Below, in pieces: positions 40,468 to 47,864 of a stretch of 64,000 bases of DNA (positions are counted from its first letter, which is position 1; each line of letters opens with the position of its first letter). The DNA is from Bryobacterales bacterium. Its GTDB lineage: Bacteria; Acidobacteriota; Terriglobia; Bryobacterales; Bryobacteraceae. The DNA is taken from the NCBI GenBank assembly GCA_947446025.1, contig CANFEY010000020.1, forward strand, positions 1 to 64,000, in the 5' to 3' direction. Position numbers and translations under genes: made by a program. Below the pieces are notes generated by a model that saw only the letters and a program-made list of their open reading frames with translations, ran no database searches and was not told where the DNA came from.

Positions 40468-42459
40468 TTACCGCGCAAGCTGCTTGCGTGCCTGCTCTAA
40501 CTTATTGCGCACCTTGTCGATCTCAGACTGGTCCTTTTCCGCCGGTGCGCTGGCTTGCCACTGTTTCAGCGCTTCTTCCCACGCGGCCACGGCTTCGCGA
40601 ACCTTTTTCTGCTGGATCAAGGCGTCTCCATAGTGGTCATTCATCGTGGGATCGCCCGGAGCCAACTCCACGGCCCGCCGGATTTGCTCCTCGGCCTGCG
40701 GGAAACGGCCCAAGCGGTAATAGGCCCAGCCCAAACTGTCCAGATAGGCTCCATTATTGGGTTCGCGGGCGATCACTTTTTCGATCATGCCCAGTGCTTC
40801 GTTCAGCCGGACGTTGCGATCGGTGAGCATGTAGCCCAGATAGTTGAGCGCGCCGTTGTGGTCCGGGGCCACGCCCAGCACCTTACGGAACTCGGCTTCG
40901 GCCAGCGGAAGATTCTTCATCTTTTCGTAGAGCGCCCCGCGCATGAACCACACGCCGATCTTGTCGCCCGGCTCGGAAGACCGCTTTTCCGCTTCGTCCA
41001 GGGACTTGCGCGCGTCATCAAACTTCTTGCCCTTTTCGTACAGCTCGGCCAGCGCCATGTAGATTGCGCGGTCATCGGTGCCGTCGATGAGCTTCTTGGT
41101 CTCAGAGGTCGCGGCGTCCACGCGGCCCATGTCCGCATCCAGCGCCGCCCGCGACAAAATGGCTCCGCGATCTTTGGGGAACTTCCGTATGGCCGCGTCC
41201 GATTCCTTCTGCGCCTCAACAAATTTCTTGCCGCCCCGGTAGCTATCCACAATCTCCGATGCGATGCGCGCTTCCACAGACGGGTCCAGCGACAAAATTT
41301 CGCGGTACGCGTTTACGGCCTCATCGGACTGGTCCATCATCCGATGCATGACGGCGAGCCGCTCCAGCAGGTCAATGCGGCGGGCCTTCTGCTGCGCTGA
41401 ATATGTAGGGCGGACGATGCCGCTCAAAATATTCTTGAGCTGTTTGATGGCATCCCGCGGCTTGCCTTCCGCCTGCAGCAGGCTGACTTCGTTCAGCGCG
41501 ATTTCAATGGCTTCGGGGTCAACTTTCAGCGCCCGTGCCTGCGCCTCGCGCGCCTTGACGAAATCGCCGGTCTGGATGTAAAGCTGCGAGATGCGGAGCA
41601 GAGACTCCGAATCATCCGGCTCATCCGCAACCACGCCCTCATAGGCGCTGATGGCTTCCTTGTAATCGCCTGCATTGATCAGATCCACGGCCAGCGCCTT
41701 GCGCAATTCCGGAGCATTTTCCGGATTCAGCGCCAGTGCCTTGCGGATGGTCTCCGCGGCCAGCTTGTATTCCTTGATCTGTTCGTAGGCGGCGGCCAGA
41801 CGCTGCCAACTTTCCGGGCTGGGGTTTTTCTGCGCGGCCTTCTCGAACATCGCCGCCGCGGCTTCCACATCGCCCTTGTCGGCAAAAATTCCGGCGCGCC
41901 CCACCAGTGCGTCTTCGTTGTCCGCCTCCAGCGCCAGTGCCTTATCAAAGGACCGCGCGGCACCGTCCAGATTCTTGGCGGCACCCTGTAAGCGCCCCAG
42001 CGTGACCCAGGCAGTCACGTCCTTGGGGTCCAGATCGGTCACCTTCTGGTATTCTTCCGTGGCGCGGCGCAGCATGGTGGGATCGATCCCGCGCTGGCCC
42101 TGCGGGGTCAACATGCCCACGAAGATGCGGGCCAGCATGCGATGCGCCACCACGTCATTCGGATCCTTCGTAATCGCTGCCTCGGCTTCCGAGCGGGCTT
42201 GGTTTGCGCGGTTGAACTGAATGTAGAACTCCGTCAGCTCTTCGGCCAGCATGGCGGAACGCGGGTCGGCGGCGATGGCGGCTTTGTAGGCACTGATGGC
42301 CTGATCGATATTCGCGGTGCTGTCAATCCCCTCGGCCGCGTGATTCGCGTAGAGGTGCGCCAGCGTGTAGTTGTAATAGGCTGCGCTGCGATCCGCCTCC
42401 TGCGCCCACGCGGATGCACTCAAACAAAGGATCAGTCCTGCTAGTTTTTGGGTTCGCAT
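40468..42459 (-). CDS. Exported TPR-repeat protein
   Basis: This 663-aa protein has a signal peptide (MRTQKLAGLILCLSASAWAQ) and TPR units across its whole length, for example AISAYKAAIAADPRSAMLAE, GRLQGAAKNLDGAARSFDKA and ALNYLGYMLTDRNVRLNEAL. It is a scaffold for periplasmic or outer-membrane assemblies; partners are unknown. The ATG at 42459 with GGAG five bases upstream is preferred to the in-frame TTG at 42474. It lies 35 bp from ompH. Confidence 0.85.
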   Translation of the reverse strand: MRTQKLAGLILCLSASAWAQEADRSAAYYNYTLAHLYANHAAEGIDSTANIDQAISAYKAAIAADPRSAMLAEELTEFYIQFNRANQARSEAEAAITKDPNDVVAHRMLARIFVGMLTPQGQRGIDPTMLRRATEEYQKVTDLDPKDVTAWVTLGRLQGAAKNLDGAARSFDKALALEADNEDALVGRAGIFADKGDVEAAAAMFEKAAQKNPSPESWQRLAAAYEQIKEYKLAAETIRKALALNPENAPELRKALAVDLINAGDYKEAISAYEGVVADEPDDSESLLRISQLYIQTGDFVKAREAQARALKVDPEAIEIALNEVSLLQAEGKPRDAIKQLKNILSGIVRPTYSAQQKARRIDLLERLAVMHRMMDQSDEAVNAYREILSLDPSVEARIASEIVDSYRGGKKFVEAQKESDAAIRKFPKDRGAILSRAALDADMGRVDAATSETKKLIDGTDDRAIYMALAELYEKGKKFDDARKSLDEAEKRSSEPGDKIGVWFMRGALYEKMKNLPLAEAEFRKVLGVAPDHNGALNYLGYMLTDRNVRLNEALGMIEKVIAREPNNGAYLDSLGWAYYRLGRFPQAEEQIRRAVELAPGDPTMNDHYGDALIQQKKVREAVAAWEEALKQWQASAPAEKDQSEIDKVRNKLEQARKQLAR

Positions 42460-42485
42460 AAGGCTCCGGCGCAACTCTCAATGTT

Positions 42486-42514
42486 AGTATACGCGCTCCC
42501 GGCGGCGCTACGAT
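42486..42514. promoter_or_regulatory. Divergent -10 boxes for the TPR gene and miaA
   Basis: On the minus strand TATACT (42491-42486) lies 26 bases before the TPR ATG, leaving room for its SD. On the plus strand TACGAT (42509-42514) ends eight bases before the miaA GTG at 42523. Confidence 0.45.
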
Positions 42515-42522
42515 AGCAGGAA

Positions 42523-43446
42523 GTGCAGCATCCCTTAGTCATCGTCGTGGGTTCTACAGGATCGGGGAAATCGAGCCTCGCGCTCCACCTGGCCGAACGC
42601 TTGAGCGGCGAGCTGGTGAATGCCGACTCCGTCCAGCTGTATAAGGGCTTCAACATCGGCAGTGCGAAAACTCCTCTGCAAGAACGGCGCGGCATTCCTC
42701 ATCACCTGTTTGACGCCTTGGATGCGGAAACAGTTCCCTCGGCCGGCGATTATGCCCGCATGGCGCGGGCGGCGGTGGCGGAAATCGCGGCGCGTGGCAA
42801 ACTGCCGATTGTCGTCGGCGGCACTGGCTTCTACGTCCGGGCGTTTCTGGACGGCCTCCCTGCCCTGCCCGCCCGGGATGAGAGTGTCCGTGCGCGGATC
42901 ATGGCGCGGCCTGTGGAGTCGCTTCATCGGCTGCTCGCGCGCCTGGAACCTGCGGCCGCGGCCCGCATTCAGCCTGCGGACACGCAGAAACTCATCCGCG
43001 CCCTGGAGGTCCGCCTGTTGACGGGCGCGGCTTTACCTTCGCCTGAGACTGCGGATCCTTTGACAGGGTTCGAGGTGTTGCAATTGGGGCTCGATCCACC
43101 GCGCGAGGCGCTGGTTGCCGCAATTGCGGATCGGACCGGGCAGATATTCGCGGGCGGACTGGTGGACGAGGTGCGCGCCTTGCTGGCTTCAGGCTTGAGT
43201 GGGGATGAGAAGCCGTTTGGATCGCTAGGCTACCGGCAGGCAGTGGCGCACTTGGGGGGAGAGTTGAGCCTGGATGAGGCCATCAAATCCACTGAGATCG
43301 GCACCCGCCAGTACGCCAAGAGGCAGCGCACTTGGTTCCGGCGCGACGCAAGGATTCACTGGCTGAGCGGGTTTGGATCGGACCCCGGCGTGGAAGCCGC
43401 AGGCGGAAACGCCTGCGCTACCTTCGTTGGTAGACTTGTTGAATAA
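42523..43446 (+). CDS. miaA: tRNA dimethylallyltransferase
   Basis: This 307-aa protein has the P-loop GSTGSGKSSLALHLAERL, the substrate segment NADSVQLYKGFNIGSAKT, GGTGFYVRAFLDGLP and the closing GTRQYAKRQRTWFRRD. MiaA isopentenylates A37 of tRNAs reading UNN codons. The start is GTG with a short GGA upstream. The last 20 or so residues (EAAGGNACATFVGRLVE) are encoded by a REP-like palindrome and have no counterpart expected in the family, so the natural 3' end seems to have been extended by a repeat. Confidence 0.93.
   Translation: MQHPLVIVVGSTGSGKSSLALHLAERLSGELVNADSVQLYKGFNIGSAKTPLQERRGIPHHLFDALDAETVPSAGDYARMARAAVAEIAARGKLPIVVGGTGFYVRAFLDGLPALPARDESVRARIMARPVESLHRLLARLEPAAAARIQPADTQKLIRALEVRLLTGAALPSPETADPLTGFEVLQLGLDPPREALVAAIADRTGQIFAGGLVDEVRALLASGLSGDEKPFGSLGYRQAVAHLGGELSLDEAIKSTEIGTRQYAKRQRTWFRRDARIHWLSGFGSDPGVEAAGGNACATFVGRLVE
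43399..43416. repeat. REP-like palindrome inside the 3' end of miaA
   Basis: GCAGGCG-gaaa-CGCCTGC, followed by GCTACC, is the same element as at 4969 and 8399. It is read in frame as AGGNACA in MiaA. Confidence 0.75.
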
Positions 43447-43449
43447 CGG

Positions 43450-44646
43450 ATGCGACTCTGCGGCTTCATCCTGGTGACGGCGGTCTCCGTGCTCCCCCTG
43501 CGCGGGGACAGCGTGTTGGAAGGCAGCGCGGCGGTTCTTCCTTTCACCAACGTCTCCGCCACAGCCACGCCGGGAGTGGATTGGATCGGAGAGAGTATCG
43601 CGGAGGCGCTGCGGGAAACTTTGATCGCGCGCGGGTCACCTGTGATTGCGCGGGCCGACGTGATGGAAGCCTACACCGATCTTCGCTTGCGCCCCACAGC
43701 GGAATTGACGCAGGCTTCGGTGCTGAAATTGGGACAGGCTGTGAACGCGGACGATGTGGTGTACGGCACCTATCGCGTGGACGCCGCCACCGGCACCATC
43801 TCCATCCAAGCTGTCGTCTCTGACCGGGCGAAAGCGCAGCTCAGCGCTCCCTTCAGCGAAGCCGGCCCGCTGGCCGAGCTCGACCGGCTGGAGGCGCACC
43901 TCAACTGGCGCGCACTGGCGCACATCGCACCTGCGCTGAATCCAGCCGAAGCCGACTATCGTACACTGCGCCCAGCCGTGCGCACGGTCGCCGAAGAGGC
44001 GTTCATCCGGGGCTGGATCGCCACCGCCGCCGAACAGCGCGAATCTTTCTATCAACAAGCCACCCGCGCCGACGCACGCTTCTCGCGGCCTGCGGTGGAG
44101 TTGGGCAGAATTGAACTGGGAAGGAAGAATTACAAGGCCGCTTCCGAGTGGCTCGGCAAAGTAAACGCGGCCGACCCGCATTTCCCGGAGGCGAGCTTCT
44201 ACCTGGGCGTGGCCAAGTTCCGCGAGAATGACTACGCGGCAGCCCAACAAGCGTTCGAGAGGATCACCGAATCGCTGCCCGCGGCCGAGGTGTTCAACAA
44301 CCTGGGGGTCGCCGAGAGCCGCCGCGGTGCACTGCACGCATTGTCCAGTTTCCGTGAGGCGCTGGACGTGAATCCCAGCCACCCCTACTACCACTTCAAC
44401 ATGGGCTTCATGCTGTTCAAGACCGGGCAATTCGAAGCCGCCGCAGACCGCTTCCGCGCCGTGCTGGACCGCAACCCCTCAGATCAGGTCGCCACGATCC
44501 TGCTGGGCCGGTCGCTAAAAGCCGAAGGACTACGCAAGGGCAACGCGGCCGACGCCCGCTTTGAGACGGTGGAGCGCTTTCGCGATTCCTACGAGGAGCC
44601 GATCTTCCGCGCTCCACATTCCCCCGTATCCAAGGTGGAGCCCTAG
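43450..44646 (+). CDS. Exported TPR protein with TolB/FlgO-like N-terminal domain
   Basis: This 398-aa protein has a signal peptide (MRLCGFILVTAVSVLPLRG), a FlgO/TolB-N-like domain (AVLPFTNVSATATPGVDWIG, ADDVVYGTYRVDAATG) and a C-terminal TPR block (ASFYLGVAKFRENDYAAAQQ, FNNLGVAESRRGALHAL, FNMGFMLFKTGQFEAAADRF). The first domain resembles modules found with acidobacterial kinases. It starts 3 bp after miaA and is followed by the PP2C gene. Confidence 0.8.
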   Translation: MRLCGFILVTAVSVLPLRGDSVLEGSAAVLPFTNVSATATPGVDWIGESIAEALRETLIARGSPVIARADVMEAYTDLRLRPTAELTQASVLKLGQAVNADDVVYGTYRVDAATGTISIQAVVSDRAKAQLSAPFSEAGPLAELDRLEAHLNWRALAHIAPALNPAEADYRTLRPAVRTVAEEAFIRGWIATAAEQRESFYQQATRADARFSRPAVELGRIELGRKNYKAASEWLGKVNAADPHFPEASFYLGVAKFRENDYAAAQQAFERITESLPAAEVFNNLGVAESRRGALHALSSFREALDVNPSHPYYHFNMGFMLFKTGQFEAAADRFRAVLDRNPSDQVATILLGRSLKAEGLRKGNAADARFETVERFRDSYEEPIFRAPHSPVSKVEP

Positions 44647-44653
44647 TGGACGC

Positions 44654-44659
44654 TATAAT
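44654..44659 (+). promoter_or_regulatory. -10 box TATAAT before the PP2C gene
   Basis: A consensus TATAAT ends nine bases before the ATG at 44669, giving a transcript with a leader of only a few bases. No SD. Confidence 0.5.
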
Positions 44660-44668
44660 CGGAACTTC

Positions 44669-45388
44669 ATGCTAGAGTCATTCGGAGCATCGGACCCCGG
44701 TTGTGTCCGTAACAATAACGAAGACACCTTCCTAGTAGTACCGGCAACGGGTCTCTATCTGGTGGCGGACGGCATGGGTGGTGCCGCGGCGGGCGAAACC
44801 GCATCGCGCATTGCCACGGATACCTTGCGCGAGATCCTGGAAGAGGAAGCCGAAGAGGGGATGAACCCTACCAAGCTGATCACCGCTTTCCATGAAGCCA
44901 ACCGCCGCATCAAGGCTGCCGCTTTGGAGAACTCCCGCCTCGAAGGCATGGGGACCACTCTGGTCGCCGCGGTGGAAACCGGCGGGCAGTTGCTGGTCGG
45001 GAGCGTGGGGGATAGCCGCGCCTACAGTTTTTCCGACGGCGTCTTGACGCAAGTCACCGAGGATCAGAGTTGGATCAACGACATCGGCCGGCGCTTGGGC
45101 TTGCCCGAAGAGACGCTGAAGGTGCATCCGATGCGGCATGTCCTGACCATGGCGCTGGGCGTTTCCGAACACTTGAAAGTCAACCTGTACACGCTGCCGC
45201 TGGCGGCGGACATGCTGGTTCTGATTTGCAGCGACGGGCTGTACAACGTGGTCAGCGATGCCGAGGTAGCCGGCGTGCTGAAAAGCGGCGGTTCGCTGGA
45301 ACGGCGCACCAAGTTGTTGATCGACACCGCGCGGGCGCATGGCGCGCCGGATAACGTCACGGTTGTTTTGTTACACCAAGCAGGTTGA
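44669..45388 (+). CDS. PP2C-family Ser/Thr protein phosphatase
   Basis: This 239-aa cytoplasmic PP2C (Stp-like) has SDPGCVRNNNEDTFLV, LVADGMGGAAAGE, GTTLVAAV, VGSVGDSRAY, LTMALG and the closing APDNVTVVLL; the metal-binding aspartates are present. It probably opposes Ser/Thr kinases such as the one encoded at 47865-50489. The TPR gene overlaps nothing here; 22 bp separate them. A frame extending upstream lies within the TPR gene. Confidence 0.9.
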   Translation: MLESFGASDPGCVRNNNEDTFLVVPATGLYLVADGMGGAAAGETASRIATDTLREILEEEAEEGMNPTKLITAFHEANRRIKAAALENSRLEGMGTTLVAAVETGGQLLVGSVGDSRAYSFSDGVLTQVTEDQSWINDIGRRLGLPEETLKVHPMRHVLTMALGVSEHLKVNLYTLPLAADMLVLICSDGLYNVVSDAEVAGVLKSGGSLERRTKLLIDTARAHGAPDNVTVVLLHQAG

Positions 45389-45397
45389 TGCTTTGCC

Positions 45398-45495
45398 GTC
45401 TGTCCGACTCCCTTATGGTCGCGGTTCAGTGCTGGCGTCACGTACCGCCGACGTACCCCCAGCACTGAACCGCGACCATAAGGGAGCGGACAGAC
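45398..45495. repeat. Long inverted repeat (38/37-bp arms, 23-bp loop)
   Basis: Left arm 45398-45435 (GTCTGTCCGACTCCCTTATG and on to GTTCAGTGCTGG) and right arm 45459-45495 are reverse complements except for one bulged A. It fills the gap between two convergent genes, so transcripts from both sides would end in a very stable hairpin. Partial copies occur at 7349-7383 and 29278-29347, marking it as a dispersed, possibly mobile, element. Confidence 0.85.
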
Positions 45496-45496
45496 A

Positions 45497-46666
45497 CTAC
45501 ACCACCACTAACTCACGCTGAATTTCCCCGGTCACCCGAGCACTGCTTTCATCCACGAAAACATCCACCTCACTACGAATACCGAACTCCGGCAGGTAGA
45601 TTCCCGGCTCAATCGAGAAACACGTCCAAGGAATCACGCGCCGTTCATCATGGGTTTCGAGGTTATCCATGTTTGCTCCGGTGCCGTGGACCTCCGCGCC
45701 GATGGAGTGTCCGGTCCGGTGGAAGAAGTAGTCGGCGTAACCCGCGGCGCGGATATGCGCCCGCGCGGCATCATCCACTTGGTACCCGCTGAGCTGCTCC
45801 TTTGCGGCAACGGCGCTGACCACTCTCTCAATAGCCGCGTCGCGCGCGTCGCGCACGATGTGGAAGACGTTACGCACCTTGTCCGGCGCTTGCGGACCGC
45901 AGAAGCCCACCCAGGTAATGTCGTAGTAAACCCCGTCCGCTCGGTCGAGCTTCGCCCACATATCGAGCAACACCAAGTCGCCGCGCTTGATCTCGGCGCA
46001 AGCCTCTTGGGTGGGATTGTAGTGCGGATTGGATGCATTGGCGTTGACCGCCACGTCGGGTCCGTGGTCCGTGAACAGGCTCTCTTCGCGAAACCGGGCC
46101 AGGATGAACTGCTGCATCTCCCATTCGGTGACGCGGTCCCCGGCCTTCTGCTTGGCGGAGATGCGTGCGAATGCTTCCGCCCGGATGCGGTCAATGCGCC
46201 GCCCGGCTTCCAGATGGTTCTCAAGCTGCGAGGCGTTCCAGCGCGATTCAAAAAACTGAATCAGGTTGGCGGACGTCACCACATCCACGCCCAGGCCGCG
46301 GATAAGTTCGATGGTGCCCGCATCCACCATCGCAACGTAGGGCACGGCGCAATTAGGCGAATATTGCATGGCGACCCTCTTTGCTCCGCCCAACAACCGG
46401 CCTAAACCTTGCACCAGTTCTTCCCAACCTGCGTACAAAGTCACCGAGCCGGGCAGCGGCTTCAGCGTCTCCGGTTCGATCTTGTGCGCCATGCCGCGCG
46501 GGTCGCCTTCGGCGGGGATGAAGTAGAACCAGCGCCGCGTCACCATGGAACCGGGCGTGAACTGCAACACGCGATACGCCAATTCATCACGCCTGTGATG
46601 ATCGAAGAACAACCATCCGTCGACTCCTTCCGCTTTCAATGCAGCTTGGATTTCCGCTAGCCTCAT
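45497..46666 (-). CDS. M24 family Xaa-Pro aminopeptidase
   Basis: This 389-aa protein has a creatinase-like N-terminal domain and a pita-bread catalytic domain with metal ligands in LLDMWAKLDRADGVYYDIT, FFHRTGHSIGAEVHG, SIEPGIYLP and IRSEVDVFV. It cleaves an N-terminal residue before proline. The ATG at 46666 overlaps the upstream stop as ATGA, and an extension to 46771 lies inside the ABC gene. It is the last gene of a kinase/ABC/peptidase operon. Confidence 0.88.
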   Translation of the reverse strand: MRLAEIQAALKAEGVDGWLFFDHHRRDELAYRVLQFTPGSMVTRRWFYFIPAEGDPRGMAHKIEPETLKPLPGSVTLYAGWEELVQGLGRLLGGAKRVAMQYSPNCAVPYVAMVDAGTIELIRGLGVDVVTSANLIQFFESRWNASQLENHLEAGRRIDRIRAEAFARISAKQKAGDRVTEWEMQQFILARFREESLFTDHGPDVAVNANASNPHYNPTQEACAEIKRGDLVLLDMWAKLDRADGVYYDITWVGFCGPQAPDKVRNVFHIVRDARDAAIERVVSAVAAKEQLSGYQVDDAARAHIRAAGYADYFFHRTGHSIGAEVHGTGANMDNLETHDERRVIPWTCFSIEPGIYLPEFGIRSEVDVFVDESSARVTGEIQRELVVV

Positions 46667-47862
46667 AATCCATCTCCTATTCGGCGCCATTCCACCTTGG
46701 TTTTCAGATTCAACAGCCCCGCCAGTTCGCGCGTATCCACCACCGTGAACGCGAGCGCGTCGTCCAGCCAATCCTGACTGTAGCCTTCCGGATACTGCGT
46801 CGCCACCGTGAGCGTGTAGTCCTGCCGCGTGAGCGCGCAGTCAAAGCCGAACTCGACCTCGAAACTTTCGCCCGCGCGCACGGACCCAATGTCCACGCCT
46901 TCCACACGCGTGTTCGTGCCCCACACGTCGATGCCGAGCCGATTACGGATCAACACACCGACCACAGGCTGCTCCAGATCCTTCTCCGCACGAGCTCGCA
47001 CACGGATGATGAGCGGATCGCCTGGCTCCACGCTGGCGGCCTTTTCGCGCTTGGCGTCCAGCAGCGCGACTTCGAGGACACGGCTGGCTCCGTCGCCGTG
47101 ACGGTGTGTTCCGCCGATCTCCCGTTGCCCGCCTTGTTCCCGTTCCAGCACGTGACCAACGTAGCGGTTCACCACTTCATTGGGCATGCCATAAGCAGCA
47201 ACGCGCCCGTTGAGCATGAACGCTGCTTTATCGGACAAGCGCTTCACCAGCCCCAGGTCGTGGGAGACAAACAACACCGTGACCTTGCGCTCTTTGAGCT
47301 CATCGAACTTCTTCACGCAGCGGTTGGCGAAGATCGCGTCCCCCACGGCCAGCGCTTCGTCAACGATCAGGATCTCCGGCTCCACGTGAATCGCAGTCGA
47401 GAACGCGAGCCTGACATACATGCCGCTCGAGTATTCCTTTACCGGCCGGTCCATGAAGTTTCCGATCTCGGCGAAGGCTTCCACGGAAGGAAATGCCCGC
47501 TCCATCTCCTGACGCGACAGTCCAAGAATTTCGCCGTTCAGGAAAACATTCTCGCGACCGGTGAACTCGGGGTTGAAGCCAGCGCCGAGTTCCAGCAGCG
47601 CCGCAATCCGGCCCTTGGTCACCACTTGACCCACCGTAGGCTGCAAAATCCCACTGACGATCTGAAGAAGCGTGCTCTTCCCGCTCCCATTCGGCCCCAC
47701 GACGCCGAGAATTTCCCCGCGTTCCACAGAGAGGTTCACGTCGCGCAGCGCCCAAAACTCCTCGCCCGCCCACGAGCCTCCGAAGGGCAGCGCTTCGAGC
47801 AAGCGGTCCATGGGGCGCTTGTAGAGCCTGTACGATTTCGAGACGTTCTGGACTTCCAGCAA
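46663..47862 (-). CDS. Wzt-like polysaccharide ABC transporter ATPase
   Basis: This 399-aa protein has an N-terminal ATPase of the KpsT/TagH/Wzt group (GVVGPNGSGKSTLLQIVSGI, LLELGAGFNPEFTGRENVFL, KEYSSGMYVRLAFS, LIVDEALAVGD) and a C-terminal Wzt-type domain (about 255-399) that in O-antigen exporters recognises the capped glycan end. The partner permease (Wzm) is not in the window, which is odd. The start is TTG at 47862, 2 bp after the kinase stop, so translation is probably coupled. Confidence 0.87.
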   Translation of the reverse strand: MLEVQNVSKSYRLYKRPMDRLLEALPFGGSWAGEEFWALRDVNLSVERGEILGVVGPNGSGKSTLLQIVSGILQPTVGQVVTKGRIAALLELGAGFNPEFTGRENVFLNGEILGLSRQEMERAFPSVEAFAEIGNFMDRPVKEYSSGMYVRLAFSTAIHVEPEILIVDEALAVGDAIFANRCVKKFDELKERKVTVLFVSHDLGLVKRLSDKAAFMLNGRVAAYGMPNEVVNRYVGHVLEREQGGQREIGGTHRHGDGASRVLEVALLDAKREKAASVEPGDPLIIRVRARAEKDLEQPVVGVLIRNRLGIDVWGTNTRVEGVDIGSVRAGESFEVEFGFDCALTRQDYTLTVATQYPEGYSQDWLDDALAFTVVDTRELAGLLNLKTKVEWRRIGDGL

Positions 47863-47864
47863 AA

